Origin: Microbacteriaceae bacterium | GTDB taxonomy: Bacteria; Actinomycetota; Actinomycetes; Actinomycetales; Microbacteriaceae | Direction of reading: 5' to 3' | NCBI GenBank assembly: GCA_947486475.1 | Contig: CANKTR010000003.1 | Location: 5,039 to 69,038 of the forward strand | Length of the DNA stretch: 64,000 nt | Shown here: piece by piece, positions 8,284 to 18,053 of the stretch | Numbering within the stretch: position 1 is the stretch's first letter | Layout of the letters: each line of letters starts with the position of its first letter | The notes under the pieces: model-generated | Seen by the model: only the letters and a program-made list of their open reading frames with translations | Told to the model about the DNA's origin: nothing | Databases searched by the model: none | Made by a program: the position numbers and the translations under genes

Positions 8284-9701
8284 TAGCCGACGGACCCTTC
8301 CATGTTCATTTCGATGAGCTTGTTAAGTTCGAGTGCGTACTCCATCGGCAGTTCGCGTGCGATGGGTTCGATGAATCCGCGCACGATCATGGCCATCGCC
8401 TCGTCTTCTGGCATACCCCGCGACTGCAGGTAGAACAGCTGTTCTTCGCTGACCCGCGAGACGGTCGCTTCGTGACCGAGGTGCACATCGTCCACGCGAA
8501 TGTCGATTGCGGGGTACGTGTCGCTGCGCGAGATCGTGTCGACGAGAAGTGCGTCACAACGAACCGTGTTGGCCGAGTGGTGGGCTCTTTCACCCATTCG
8601 GACCTCGCCGCGGTAACCCGCGCGTCCTCCACCCCGTGCGATCGACTTGGAAATGATCGACGACGTGGTGTTGGGTGCGAGGTGGATCATTTTGGCGCCC
8701 GCGTCCTGGTGTTGCCCTGGGCCGGCGAAAGCGACCGAGAGGGTTTCACCCTTGGCGTGCTCCCCCACGAGGAAAATCGACGGGTACTTCATCGTGACCT
8801 TTGACCCGATGTTTCCGTCAACCCACTCCATGGTGGCGCGTTCGTGTGCGATGGCACGTTTCGTGACGAGGTTGTAGACGTTCGTCGACCAGTTCTGAAT
8901 GGTCGTGTAGCGTACGCGTGCGCCCTTCTTGACGACGATTTCAACGACGGCGGAGTGGAGTGAGTCGGACTTGTAGATCGGAGCCGTGCAGCCCTCGATG
9001 TAGTGGATGTAGGAATCCTCGTCCGCGATGATCAGCGTTCGTTCGAACTGGCCCATGTTCTCGGTGTTGATTCGGAAATAGGCCTGAAGCGGGATCTCGA
9101 CGTGAACGCCCTTGGGGACGTAGACGAACGAACCGCCCGACCAGACGGCCGTGTTGAGGGCGGCAAACTTGTTGTCGCCACTCGGAATGATCGTGCCGAA
9201 ATATTCTTTGAACATCTCGGGGTGTTCTCGAAGCGCGGTGTCCGTGTCGAGAAACAACACGCCCTGCTGTTCGAGGTCTTCACGAATCTGGTGGTAGACG
9301 ACCTCGGATTCGTACTGAGCAGCAACACCAGCGACGAGGCGCTGACGCTCGGCCTCGGGGATTCCCAGTCGCTCGTACGTCTTTCGGATGTCTTCGGGGA
9401 GGTCCTCCCAGGACTGCGCCTGGCGCTCCGTGGACTTGACAAAATATTTGATGTTGTCGAAATCGATACCCGAAAGGTCGGCGCCCCAGTTCGGCATGGG
9501 CTTCGTGAAGAAAAGTTCGAGGGCCTTGAGGCGACGCTCAAGCATCCACTCCGGCTCGTTCTTCCGAGACGAGATGTCCCTGACCACGTCGGCGTTGATG
9601 CCGCGACGAGCGCTGGCTCCCGCCGAATCTGAGTCATGCCATCCGAACTCGTACTGACCGAGTCCATCTAGTTCGGGTCGGTCAACAATGATGTCGCCCA
9701 T
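8283..9701 (-). CDS. sufB: Fe-S cluster assembly protein SufB
   Basis: A 472-residue scaffold subunit, normal length for Suf[19 protein letters not shown] (195-212) and the C-terminal [11 protein letters not shown] box are diagnostic. C382 matches the cysteine that accepts sulfur for the nascent cluster in E. coli SufB, and H410 lies in [25 protein letters not shown] stands about 7 nt before the ATG, making it the first gene of the operon sufB-sufD-Rieske-sufC-sufT-abcF. No sufR regulator, sufS desulfurase or sufU is linked, so sulfur supply must be encoded elsewhere. A nested inverted repeat upstream (9735-9767) may be a control site. Confidence 0.96.
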   Translation of the reverse strand: MGDIIVDRPELDGLGQYEFGWHDSDSAGASARRGINADVVRDISSRKNEPEWMLERRLKALELFFTKPMPNWGADLSGIDFDNIKYFVKSTERQAQSWEDLPEDIRKTYERLGIPEAERQRLVAGVAAQYESEVVYHQIREDLEQQGVLFLDTDTALREHPEMFKEYFGTIIPSGDNKFAALNTAVWSGGSFVYVPKGVHVEIPLQAYFRINTENMGQFERTLIIADEDSYIHYIEGCTAPIYKSDSLHSAVVEIVVKKGARVRYTTIQNWSTNVYNLVTKRAIAHERATMEWVDGNIGSKVTMKYPSIFLVGEHAKGETLSVAFAGPGQHQDAGAKMIHLAPNTTSSIISKSIARGGGRAGYRGEVRMGERAHHSANTVRCDALLVDTISRSDTYPAIDIRVDDVHLGHEATVSRVSEEQLFYLQSRGMPEDEAMAMIVRGFIEPIARELPMEYALELNKLIEMNMEGSVG

Positions 9702-9734
9702 GGTTGATTTCCTTTCTCGTCTAGAACACGTTCA

Positions 9735-9767
9735 TCGTGCCGACGAACCGCACGGAGTGCGGCACGA
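9735..9767. repeat. nested, mutually exclusive inverted repeats between sufB and ctaA
   Basis: The outer arms are TCGTGCCG (9735-9742) and CGGCACGA (9760-9767). The inner arms are CCGCAC (9748-9753) and GTGCGG (9757-9762). Bases 9760-9762 belong to both, so the two pairings exclude each other. It lies between the divergent suf and ctaA genes and could be an operator or a leader structure for suf. No regulator can be named. Confidence 0.45.
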
Positions 9768-9769
9768 AC

Positions 9770-9775
9770 TAGACT
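9770..9775 (+). promoter_or_regulatory. candidate -10 TAGACT for ctaA
   Basis: TAGACT matches the hexamer used elsewhere in the window. It would give a 5' leader of about 37 nt before the ATG at 9819. No good -35 is visible, since the -35 zone falls within the inverted repeat. Confidence 0.35.
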
Positions 9776-9818
9776 GGTGGTTATCAGCTCGCTCTCCCAT
9801 ACTACCCGTTAGGCATCG

Positions 9819-10718
9819 ATGCGCTTTGCATTTCCGACCTCATTGAGGGACCGGTCCGTTCGAATTGTTGTGTGGTTGTCGCTCGTTGCTCAATCGGGAA
9901 TCGCCGTCACGGGCGCATTTGTGCGGCTGACCGCGTCCGGGCTCGGGTGTCCGACCTGGCCGTTGTGCACCGAAGAGTCACTCGTGAACACGCCCGAAAT
10001 GGGGATTCACGGGGTGATCGAGTTTGGAAACCGGTTGCTCACCATCGCGCTTCTCGTAATCGCGGTGGCTGTTCTGATCGTCTTCTGGCGGCTGAGAAAG
10101 GAACGTCGCGACCTGTGGTGGATGGGTGTCGGGCTTCTCGTCGTCGTCCCCATTCAGGCCGTCATCGGTGGTGTTAGCGTGTGGACACAGTTGAATCCCT
10201 ATGTGGTGGGATTGCACTTCATCGTTTCGGTCGCCGCGACGGTCGTGGCGATGCTGGTTGTCCTTCGGGTCCGCGACGGGGACCGCGTTGCCGACGTGCG
10301 CTCGATTCCGGTGCTGTCGTGGCTGGTCGGCGTCGTCACTGCGGGTGGCGTCGTTCTAGGCGTGGTGACGACCGGTTCGGGGCCACACGCCGGCGACGCG
10401 AATGCCCCGCGCAACGGCCTTAGCTCGGAAGTTCTGCAGCATTTCCACGCCTGGTTCGCGTATGCGTCGGTCGCACTCGTCGTGCTCGCCATCATTCGCT
10501 CGTCACGTGGCGCCCGTCGGTCGTGGCTCGTGTTGGCTGCGGGATTCGCTTTTCAGATTGTGATCGGTCTGATTCAGGCGCGAACCGGACTGCCGGTTGA
10601 ACTTGTCGGCATCCATGTCCTGGCGGCGATGGTGGTCACGTGCCTTGTGACGTCGGCTGTCTACCGAAGCGCGACGAGTGGGTCGATGGCGACGGCGATA
10701 AAAAGCGCCGTCAGATAG
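9819..10718 (+). CDS. ctaA: heme A synthase (COX15/CtaA)
   Basis: CtaA oxidises the C8 methyl of heme O to a formyl group, giving heme A for aa3-type cytochrome oxidase. The 299-residue protein is an integral membrane protein with about eight hydrophobic helices. The N-terminal half has TGAFVRLTASGLGCPTWPLC with the conserved cysteine pair region, and GIHGVIEFGNRL with a heme-ligand histidine. A repeat of the pattern occurs in the second half (LQHFHAWFAYASV and VGIHVLAAM). The last 58 bp are also coding on the other strand as the end of ctaB. A frameshift explanation was considered and rejected because both frames carry family sequence. Confidence 0.93.
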   Translation: MRFAFPTSLRDRSVRIVVWLSLVAQSGIAVTGAFVRLTASGLGCPTWPLCTEESLVNTPEMGIHGVIEFGNRLLTIALLVIAVAVLIVFWRLRKERRDLWWMGVGLLVVVPIQAVIGGVSVWTQLNPYVVGLHFIVSVAATVVAMLVVLRVRDGDRVADVRSIPVLSWLVGVVTAGGVVLGVVTTGSGPHAGDANAPRNGLSSEVLQHFHAWFAYASVALVVLAIIRSSRGARRSWLVLAAGFAFQIVIGLIQARTGLPVELVGIHVLAAMVVTCLVTSAVYRSATSGSMATAIKSAVR

Positions 10719-11593
10719 GTGTTGCTGGCGTGAAAAACACGCATGGCCTTCGCGTCATGTCCGGCGAGTGAGCGGGAATACAGCAGGTGGGTTTCGACGA
10801 TGAACCAACCACCCGCGAGAACAGCGACGACGGTATAGACGGTGCCCATCGGAGCGACGGGAATCAAGACCAGTGACGCGACGACCGTCGCCCACGCATA
10901 CAAAATCACTTGAAGTCCCACCGCGACCTTCGGACGCAGAACGCTCAGCATCGGGACTGAAGCTGCCGCGTAGTCATCGGCATAGCGGAGGCTCAGCGGC
11001 CAATAGTGCGCGGGCGTCCAGAGGAAGACGACGACGAACAGAATCCACGGCGTGACCGAGATTTCGCCCGTGACAGCGGCCCAGCCGATCAACACCGGGA
11101 AACACCCCGCGATTCCGCCCCAGACGATGTTTTGCTCGGTCCGACGCTTGAGAAGCAGGGTGTAGACGAACACGTAGAACAGAATCGCCGCGAGGGACAG
11201 TGCGGCGGCCAGTGGGTTAGCGACGAGCGTCAACACGACGAGAGATGCGAGTCCGATCGTGAATGCGAATACGAGTGCTGCTCGGGGCGTGATCTCGCCC
11301 GTGACGATGGGTCGACCCTTGGTTCGAGCCATCAGCATGTCAATGTCACGGTCGATATACATGTTGAAGGCATTCGCCGAACCAGCGCTCAGCGCTCCGC
11401 CGGCAAGCGTTCCGAGAATGAGCCACACATCAGGAATACCCCGTGCCGCGAGCACCATCACGGGAGCGGTAGTGACAAGGAGCAGTTCGATCACGCGCGG
11501 CTTCATCAGGGCGAGGTACGCAGCGAAACGACGGACAACCGGACCGAAATCAGACGGCCCCCGTGTGGACGGGGGAAGGGTCGGTGATGCCAC
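10661..11593 (-). CDS. ctaB: heme O synthase (protoheme IX farnesyltransferase)
   Basis: CtaB adds a farnesyl group to heme B to make heme O, the substrate of CtaA. The 310-residue protein is a UbiA-type membrane prenyltransferase. The first aspartate-rich motif is NAFNMYIDRDIDMLMARTKG and the second is LRYADDYAAA, both facing the active site; about nine hydrophobic helices are visible. The start is GTG, placed 6 nt after TAGAAT, fitting a leaderless mRNA. It is divergent from tkt. The 3' end runs 58 bp into ctaA, so the two heme A genes form a convergent antisense pair. Confidence 0.93.
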   Translation of the reverse strand: MASPTLPPSTRGPSDFGPVVRRFAAYLALMKPRVIELLLVTTAPVMVLAARGIPDVWLILGTLAGGALSAGSANAFNMYIDRDIDMLMARTKGRPIVTGEITPRAALVFAFTIGLASLVVLTLVANPLAAALSLAAILFYVFVYTLLLKRRTEQNIVWGGIAGCFPVLIGWAAVTGEISVTPWILFVVVFLWTPAHYWPLSLRYADDYAAASVPMLSVLRPKVAVGLQVILYAWATVVASLVLIPVAPMGTVYTVVAVLAGGWFIVETHLLYSRSLAGHDAKAMRVFHASNTYLTALFIAVAIDPLVALR

Positions 11594-11599
11594 GACTCC

Positions 11600-11605
11600 A
11601 TTCTA
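11600..11605 (-). promoter_or_regulatory. -10 hexamer TAGAAT for ctaB
   Basis: TAGAAT, then GGAGTC, then GTG at 11593 (6 nt). The GGAG in the spacer is only 2 nt from the start, too close to serve as a normal ribosome site. Confidence 0.55.
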
Positions 11606-11633
11606 TTCTCTGACCGCGAGTGCCGTTTCGCGC

Positions 11634-11639
11634 TAGACT
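11634..11639 (+). promoter_or_regulatory. -10 hexamer TAGACT for the tkt operon
   Basis: TAGACT with CTGACC 18 nt upstream (11610-11615) as a possible -35. Transcription would begin near 11646 and give a leader of about 85 nt, unlike the leaderless genes around it. The hairpin at 11686-11713 would lie in this leader. Confidence 0.5.
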
Positions 11640-11685
11640 TACCGCACCAGCACCGCTCGCCTACATGTGTGCCATTGACGTCACC

Positions 11686-11713
11686 GAGGGTTGCGGCGAG
11701 GCGCGGAACCCTC
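11686..11713 (+). promoter_or_regulatory. hairpin in the tkt 5' leader
   Basis: GAGGGTT (11686-11692) pairs with AACCCTC (11707-11713), with a possible extra GCG/CGC pairing inside. There is no U-tract, so it is not a terminator. It ends about 20 nt before the start codon and could affect translation or stability. Confidence 0.35.
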
Positions 11714-11732
11714 GTTTGAGATTGGATAGTTG

Positions 11733-13838
11733 ATGACCACACTGAACTGGACCGGGCTCGATTCGAAAGCGATCGACACCGCGCGACTTCTGGCCGTCGA
11801 TGCAGTGGAAAAGGTGGGCAACGGTCACCCGGGTACGGCGATGTCCCTGGCTCCGGTCGCCTATCTGCTCTATCAGAAGGTGATGCGGCACGATCCGACG
11901 GACACCCATTGGCTCGGTCGCGACCGTTTCGTCTTGTCAATTGGGCACTCGTCCCTGACCCAATACACTCAACTTTTTCTCGGCGGTTTTGGGCTCGAAC
12001 TCGACGACCTTAAGTCCTTCCGAACCTGGGGTTCCCGCACCCCGGGACACCCCGAATTCGGACACACCCCGGGGGTCGAGATTACGACCGGTCCGCTCGG
12101 CCAAGGTCTCGCGTCGGCGGTTGGAATGGCCTACGCTCAGCGTTTCGAACGCGGCCTGTTCGACCCCACTGCGGAACCCGGAACTTCCCCGTTTGACCAC
12201 TACACCTTTGTCATCTGTGGTGACGGTGACATGCAAGAGGGCGTCACCGCCGAGGCGTCATCACTCGCTGGTCACCAGCAACTCGGAAATCTGGTCGTAA
12301 TCTATGACTCGAACCAGATCTCGATCGAAGACGACACAAACATTGCCTACACGGAGGATGTCGCGGCGCGCTATCGCGCCTACGGCTGGGATGTTCGCGA
12401 GGTGTCGTGGCGCACCCCCAAAGGCTATGTCGAAGACATTCCCGCGTTGCACGCGGCCATCGAGTCCGGCAAGACCGAGACCTCGAAACCGACTCTCATC
12501 ATCCTCAGGACCATCATCGGCTGGCCGGCTCCGACCAAGCAAAACACCGGCAAGATTCACGGTTCCGCCCTCGGTGCGGACGAGGCGAAGGGGACAAAGC
12601 TCGCTCTCGGTTGGGATCCGGAGCAGTCGTTCGTTGTTCCCGATGACGTGTTGGCGCACACTCGTGCCCTCAAAGAAAACGCCACCGTCGAGCGGGCGGA
12701 ATGGCAGAAGTCCTTCGACGCGTGGGCGTCGGCAAACGCCGACCAGAAGAAGCTGTTAGATCGACTGTTGGCCGCCGAGCTTCCCGCCGACATCGATGCC
12801 GCACTTCCCGTCTTCGAGGCCGGGACGTCTCTGGCCACGCGCGCTGCGAGCGGTAAGGTCCTCAACGCCCTCGCGGCAGTCATGCCGGAACTCTGGGGCG
12901 GATCGTCCGACCTCGCGGAATCGAACCTGACCACGATTGACGGAGCGAAGTCGTTCGTTCCCGCCGAACACTCGACCGCCCACTGGAGCGGCGACGTTTA
13001 TGGTCGAGTTCTGCACTTCGGGATTCGTGAACACGCGATGGGCGCAATCCTCAACGGAATCGCGCTCCACGGACCGACGCGGTCGTACGGTGGCACTTTC
13101 TTGATCTTCAGCGACTACATGCGCCCGGCCGTTCGCCTCGCTGCCCTCATGAAGACACCCTCGATCTTCGTGTGGTCGCATGACTCGGTCGCGCTCGGTG
13201 AAGATGGCCCGACCCACCAACCAATCGAACAACTCGCGACCCTGCGGGCAATCCCCGGCCTCGATATTGTTCGTCCGGCTGACGCCAACGAAACCGCGTG
13301 GGCGTGGAAGGCAATCCTCGAGCGTCGAAACGGTCCGGCGGGAATCGCACTGTCACGTCAAAACCTGCCGGTGTTCTCGCGAGGAAACGAGGCCAGCGCA
13401 ACCGAATTCGCACCAGCTCATCACGCGGCACAGGGCGCATACACGCTCGTCGACTCGCCCACCGGAACGGTCGATGTCATCCTCATCGCCACCGGCTCGG
13501 AGGTGAGTGTTGCGGTCGACGCCCGCGAGGCCCTCGCAGCGAAGGGCATCGGCGCCCGCGTGGTTTCGGCTCCGTGCCTCGAGTGGTTCGACGAACAGCC
13601 CGACGCGTATCGAGAATCGGTCCTCCCTCGTGCGGTCACCGCGCGCGTCTCGATCGAAGCCGGACTCGCCCTCGGATGGTCGAAGTATGTTGGCGCCAAC
13701 GGCACATCAATTTCCATCGAACACTTCGGCGCGTCCGCCGACTACCAGACCCTGTTCCGTGAATTCGGAATAACGCCCGAAGCCGTTGTGGCTGCGGCCG
13801 AAACCCTGCTCTCGACAACCGAAAGGCACGCTTCGTGA
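11733..13838 (+). CDS. tkt: transketolase
   Basis: Transketolase moves two-carbon units between pentose and other sugar phosphates in the non-oxidative pentose phosphate pathway, using thiamine diphosphate. The 701-residue protein has [11 protein letters not shown] (31-41), the ThDP-binding GDGDMQEG (163-170) with YDSN after it, and the catalytic glutamate region [13 protein letters not shown] at 11733 was chosen over the TTG codon immediately before it. The ribosome site is weak (GGA about 6 nt upstream). It is the first gene of tkt-tal-pgi-zwf-opcA-pgl and overlaps tal by 4 bp. Confidence 0.96.
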   Translation: MTTLNWTGLDSKAIDTARLLAVDAVEKVGNGHPGTAMSLAPVAYLLYQKVMRHDPTDTHWLGRDRFVLSIGHSSLTQYTQLFLGGFGLELDDLKSFRTWGSRTPGHPEFGHTPGVEITTGPLGQGLASAVGMAYAQRFERGLFDPTAEPGTSPFDHYTFVICGDGDMQEGVTAEASSLAGHQQLGNLVVIYDSNQISIEDDTNIAYTEDVAARYRAYGWDVREVSWRTPKGYVEDIPALHAAIESGKTETSKPTLIILRTIIGWPAPTKQNTGKIHGSALGADEAKGTKLALGWDPEQSFVVPDDVLAHTRALKENATVERAEWQKSFDAWASANADQKKLLDRLLAAELPADIDAALPVFEAGTSLATRAASGKVLNALAAVMPELWGGSSDLAESNLTTIDGAKSFVPAEHSTAHWSGDVYGRVLHFGIREHAMGAILNGIALHGPTRSYGGTFLIFSDYMRPAVRLAALMKTPSIFVWSHDSVALGEDGPTHQPIEQLATLRAIPGLDIVRPADANETAWAWKAILERRNGPAGIALSRQNLPVFSRGNEASATEFAPAHHAAQGAYTLVDSPTGTVDVILIATGSEVSVAVDAREALAAKGIGARVVSAPCLEWFDEQPDAYRESVLPRAVTARVSIEAGLALGWSKYVGANGTSISIEHFGASADYQTLFREFGITPEAVVAAAETLLSTTERHAS

Positions 13839-14941
13839 CCACTCCCACCCAGAAACTTTCCGACATTGGCGTATCGATCTGGTTGGATGACCTTTCACGC
13901 GACCGCATCCAGTCGGGGTCTCTCGAAACGCTCATCGCTACGCGCAACGTTGTCGGTGTGACCACGAATCCGACAATCTTTGCGTCAGCGCTGGCAACGG
14001 GCCAGTCCTACGGCGAGCAGATCGCCTCACTCGCGGCCGTCGGAGCATCCGTCACCGAGGCGGTTTTCGCGGCGACGAGCGACGATGTCGCCGCCGCGTG
14101 TGACATATTTCGACCCGTCTACGACCGAACACACGGCCACGACGGCCGGGTCTCGATCGAGGTAGAGCCGACCCTTGCGTTCGATGCGGACGCGACGATT
14201 ACACAAGCGAAAGAACTGTTCGCCCGTGTCGGACGCGCCAACGTCATGATCAAGATCCCGGCGACCGTTGAGGGTCTTCGTGCCATCACCGCGGTCCTCG
14301 CCGAAGGAATCAGCGTCAACGTGACGCTCATCTTCTCGCTCGAGCGACACGCCGACGTCATCGATGCCTACCTCGCCGGACTTGAGCAGGCGCGGGTCAA
14401 CGGCCATGACCTATCGACCATCCATTCCGTAGCGTCGTTCTTCGTCTCGCGCGTCGATACCGAAATCGACAAGCGGCTCGTGGCTATCGGCACGGATGCC
14501 GCGATTGCCCTCAAGAGCATGGCGGGTATCGCGAACGCTCGACTCGCTTACGAATTGTTTGAACAGAAGTTCGCGAGCAGTCGAGCAGAGGCTCTCCTCG
14601 CTCTGGGCGCCAACCGGCAACGGCCGTTGTGGGCGTCCACGGGCGTCAAAGACCCCGCGCTTCCCGACACGTTGTACGTCACCGAGTTGGCGGTCGGAGA
14701 CACGGTAAACACGATGCCCGAAAAGACCCTCGAGGCGACGTTCGATCACGCGCCCGTCCGCGGAGATGCCGTTCGTGGCTCGTACGACGATGCGCGCGCG
14801 ACGCTCGCGGCAATCGAAGCTCACGGCATCTCAATTGTCGAGGTGACCACGTTGCTCGAGCGCGAGGGTGTTGACAAATTCATCGTTTCGTGGAACGAAC
14901 TCCTCGACATCGTCATGACCGCCATGGAATCGTCTCGATGA
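13835..14941 (+). CDS. tal: transaldolase
   Basis: Transaldolase transfers a dihydroxyacetone unit through a lysine Schiff base. The 368-residue protein has [13 protein letters not shown] (41-53), [13 protein letters not shown] (107-119) and the catalytic lysine K140 in NVMIKIPAT. It is of the longer actinobacterial class (about 360-370 residues) and ends normally. In some actinobacteria tal is fused to pgi; here the two are separate but overlap by 4 bp (ATGA). The GTG start overlaps the tkt stop as GTGA, consistent with coupled translation. Confidence 0.95.
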   Translation: MTTPTQKLSDIGVSIWLDDLSRDRIQSGSLETLIATRNVVGVTTNPTIFASALATGQSYGEQIASLAAVGASVTEAVFAATSDDVAAACDIFRPVYDRTHGHDGRVSIEVEPTLAFDADATITQAKELFARVGRANVMIKIPATVEGLRAITAVLAEGISVNVTLIFSLERHADVIDAYLAGLEQARVNGHDLSTIHSVASFFVSRVDTEIDKRLVAIGTDAAIALKSMAGIANARLAYELFEQKFASSRAEALLALGANRQRPLWASTGVKDPALPDTLYVTELAVGDTVNTMPEKTLEATFDHAPVRGDAVRGSYDDARATLAAIEAHGISIVEVTTLLEREGVDKFIVSWNELLDIVMTAMESSR

Positions 14942-16533
14942 CCCCTGTTTCCGTCGCTGGGGTAGCCGCCGACGCCGTCGCGCGTCATGTGCCAGCTCTC
15001 GTTGCCGAGCAATTCGCATCCAGACTTTCGGCGGGCGATGACACGCTGTGGGGACCCGATGCGCAATCCGAGGCATCGATTCGTCTGGGGTGGGTTCACG
15101 CGAGTTCAAATTCTCGACCACTTGTTCCCGAAATCCTGGCGTTGCGCGACGAATTCCGCGCCCGCGGACTAAATCGAATTGTGCTGTGCGGAATGGGTGG
15201 CTCGTCGCTCGCTCCCGAAGTGATTACCCGAACCGAGGGCGTCCCCCTGGTGGTGCTCGACACCACGCACCCAACCCAACTTGCCCGAGTTGTCGACACC
15301 GATATCGAGACAACCGTTGTTGTTGTCTCGTCGAAGTCTGGTTCGACTGTCGAAACCGATTCGCACAAACGAGCGTTTGAGGCAGCATTCAGCGCTGCGG
15401 GAATTGATCCGTTGACGCGGATCGTGATCGTTACGGACCCCGGTTCGCCGTTGGACGTCGCCGCACGGGATGACGGGTATCGCGTGTTCAACGCCGACCC
15501 ACACGTTGGCGGACGCTATTCTGCTCTCGCCGCGTTCGGGCTCGTCCCCTGCGGACTCGCCGGAGTCGATATCGAAGCACTGCTGGACGAAGCTGACGCC
15601 GCTTTTCCCGCTCTCCTCGCCGACGACGAATCGAACCCCGGTCTTGTTCTGGGGGCGGCTATGGCCGGTGCTGTGCCCCGGCGCGACAAGATGGGGATCC
15701 TGTCTGCGAAGTCCTCGATCGTCGGCATCGGAGAGTGGATTGAGCAACTCGTTGCCGAGTCCACGGGAAAGAACGAGACGGGGGTCCTTCCCGTCGTTCT
15801 CGAACCGCGCGCACCCGACCTTTCCGCCCCTGACCTGCTCCCCATTCACATCCTCGATTCTGACGAGAGCGCTTCGGGCGACTCGGTGACCGTCGCCGGA
15901 ACGCTCGGTGCGCAGCTGATCACGTGGGAAGTCGCGACCGCAGTTGCCGGCAGACTCCTCGGGATAAACCCCTTCGACCAGCCTGATGTCGAATCGGCTA
16001 AGATTGCGGCGCGAGCCTTCCTCGATGGAACGCCCGACGCGCCGGCGCCGTTTTCACAGGATGGAGCGGTGACGATGAGCGCGCTCGGCTATGACACCGC
16101 CTCAACGACAGTGCCGGCAGCAGTGCGTGAACTTCTGTCCCTCGTTGCGGACGACGGCTACGTGTCGATTCACGCCTACGCGGATCGCGAAGCCGGGTCA
16201 GGGCTCGAAACCATCAGGGACACTATCGCCGCGGCGAGTGGGGGTCGTCCCACGACGTTCGGGTGGGGACCGCGTTTCCTCCACTCCACCGGGCAGTACC
16301 ACAAGGGTGGACCGGCGCAGGGAGTGTTCATCCAGATTGTCGAACGTGCGACGGCCGACCGCGACGTGCCAGGGCAACCGTTCACGTTTGGTGTGTTACT
16401 CGAGGCACAGGCCCGCGGAGATGCAACCGTTCTCGCCAACCATGATCGGCCCGTATTGACTCTGACGGTGAATGGCCTTTCCGATCTCACGTCACTCGTC
16501 GCCGTGCTGCGGCGCGTGGGGACCGCTTCGTGA
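14938..16533 (+). CDS. pgi: glucose-6-phosphate isomerase
   Basis: Interconverts glucose 6-phosphate and fructose 6-phosphate, linking glycolysis with the oxidative pentose phosphate branch encoded next door. The 531-residue protein contains the sugar-phosphate (SIS) pattern [17 protein letters not shown] in the first half. [19 protein letters not shown] near the C-terminus is the isomerase signature. The chosen ATG at 14938 overlaps the tal stop (ATGA), the same junction type as its neighbours. An in-frame ATG 48 nt upstream lies inside tal and gives a non-family N-terminus, so it was rejected. This is the form carried in the zwf operon of many actinobacteria. Confidence 0.92.
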   Translation: MTPVSVAGVAADAVARHVPALVAEQFASRLSAGDDTLWGPDAQSEASIRLGWVHASSNSRPLVPEILALRDEFRARGLNRIVLCGMGGSSLAPEVITRTEGVPLVVLDTTHPTQLARVVDTDIETTVVVVSSKSGSTVETDSHKRAFEAAFSAAGIDPLTRIVIVTDPGSPLDVAARDDGYRVFNADPHVGGRYSALAAFGLVPCGLAGVDIEALLDEADAAFPALLADDESNPGLVLGAAMAGAVPRRDKMGILSAKSSIVGIGEWIEQLVAESTGKNETGVLPVVLEPRAPDLSAPDLLPIHILDSDESASGDSVTVAGTLGAQLITWEVATAVAGRLLGINPFDQPDVESAKIAARAFLDGTPDAPAPFSQDGAVTMSALGYDTASTTVPAAVRELLSLVADDGYVSIHAYADREAGSGLETIRDTIAAASGGRPTTFGWGPRFLHSTGQYHKGGPAQGVFIQIVERATADRDVPGQPFTFGVLLEAQARGDATVLANHDRPVLTLTVNGLSDLTSLVAVLRRVGTAS

Positions 16534-18053
16534 CCTTCGTCAATCCTCTTCGGGATCCACTCGACCGCCGACTCGGTCAGATTGCCGGGCCTTCGGGACT
16601 CGTGATCTTTGGGGTTACGGGTGACTTGTCGCGCAAAAAGCTCATGCCCGCCGTGTATGACCTTGCCAACAGAGGCCTACTCCCGCCCGGTTTCGCGTTG
16701 GTCGGCTTTGCGCGACGTGACTGGAAGGACGAGGACTTCATGGAGGTTGTCCGGGAATCCGTCACGACATATGCTCGGACGCCCTTCAGGGAAGACGTCT
16801 GGAGGCAGCTGGCTGACGGTATTCGATTTGTCGCCGGAGACTTCGACGACGACGCAGCGTTCAATCGTCTCGGCGCAACGATTGCTGAATTGGATAAAGA
16901 ACGCGGCACGATGGGCAATCACGCGTTTTACCTGTCGATTCCACCGCACTCGTTCCCGCTCGTCACGGAACAACTGCGGCGCTCGGGGCTCGCCACACCG
17001 AAAGAAAACGAATGGCGTCGAGTCGTCATCGAAAAGCCGTTCGGATCGAACGTGAAGACCGCCCGCGAACTTAACGCCGTGGTGGAATCGGTGTTCCCAC
17101 CCGATTCGGTGTTCCGGATCGACCATTACCTCGGCAAAGAGACGGTTCAAAACATCCTCGCGCTGCGATTCGCCAACATGTTCTACGAACCCATCTGGAA
17201 TTCGAAATACGTAGACCACATCCAAATCACGATGGCCGAAGACATCGGAGTCGGAGGACGAGCCGGCTATTACGACGGTATCGGCGCTGCACGAGACGTC
17301 ATTCAGAACCACCTCATGCAACTTCTGGCTCTCACGGCGATGGAAGAACCCGTGTCGTTCGACGCGGCCGATCTGCGCGCAGAGAAAGAAAAAGTGCTCT
17401 CGGCCATCAAACTCCCCGCCGACCTATCGACCGCAACCGCGCGAGGACAATATTCCGGTGGCTGGCAGGGCGGTGTGCAGGTCGCGGGATTCCTCGACGA
17501 AGAGGGGATGAATCCGCAGTCCGTCACCGAGACCTTCGCGGCGATGCGGCTCGACATCGACACTCGACGCTGGAGTGGAGTCCCGTTCTATTTGCGAGCG
17601 GGCAAAAGGCTCGGTCGCCGAGTCACCGAGATTGCCGTCGTCTTCAAGCGGGCTCCGCAATACCTTTTCGAAGAGAGCCAGGTCACGAGCCTGACCGAGA
17701 ACGCGCTCGTGATTCGGGTGCAGCCGGATGAGGGCGTCACGATGAAGTTTGGGTCCAAGGTCCCGGGGGCGGGGATGCAGGTCCGCGATGTCACGATGGA
17801 CTTCGGCTACGGACACGCGTTCACCGAGGAAAGCCCCGAAGCCTACGAGCGCCTTATTCTCGACGTGCTGCTCGGAGACCCACCACTGTTTCCTCGGCAC
17901 AAAGAGGTGGAACTATCCTGGAAGGTCCTCGACCCGATCGAGGAATTCTGGGCAACGGATGGCAAACCACAGCAGTATGCGCCCGGCTCGTGGGGTCCCG
18001 AATCGGCTCACGACATGATGCGCCGCGACGGTCGCGAATGGCGACGACCGTGA
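16530..18053 (+). CDS. zwf: glucose-6-phosphate 1-dehydrogenase
   Basis: Catalyses the first step of the oxidative pentose phosphate pathway, making 6-phosphogluconolactone and NADPH. The 507-residue protein has the nucleotide-binding start IFGVTGDLSRKKLMPAVYDL near 24-43 and the active-site signature RIDHYLGKETVQN near 191-203, with the catalytic histidine in the next conserved region. The length is normal. The GTG start overlaps pgi by 4 bp (GTGA). The following opcA gene encodes its assembly factor, as is usual in actinobacteria. gnd, for the next oxidative step, is not in the window. Confidence 0.96.
   Translation: MTFVNPLRDPLDRRLGQIAGPSGLVIFGVTGDLSRKKLMPAVYDLANRGLLPPGFALVGFARRDWKDEDFMEVVRESVTTYARTPFREDVWRQLADGIRFVAGDFDDDAAFNRLGATIAELDKERGTMGNHAFYLSIPPHSFPLVTEQLRRSGLATPKENEWRRVVIEKPFGSNVKTARELNAVVESVFPPDSVFRIDHYLGKETVQNILALRFANMFYEPIWNSKYVDHIQITMAEDIGVGGRAGYYDGIGAARDVIQNHLMQLLALTAMEEPVSFDAADLRAEKEKVLSAIKLPADLSTATARGQYSGGWQGGVQVAGFLDEEGMNPQSVTETFAAMRLDIDTRRWSGVPFYLRAGKRLGRRVTEIAVVFKRAPQYLFEESQVTSLTENALVIRVQPDEGVTMKFGSKVPGAGMQVRDVTMDFGYGHAFTEESPEAYERLILDVLLGDPPLFPRHKEVELSWKVLDPIEEFWATDGKPQQYAPGSWGPESAHDMMRRDGREWRRP

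Noticed and set aside
10661..10718. Possible frameshift or truncated pseudogene at the ctaA/ctaB junction
   Set aside because: Both proteins have normal lengths and hydrophobic ends typical of their families, so a real overlap is simpler.
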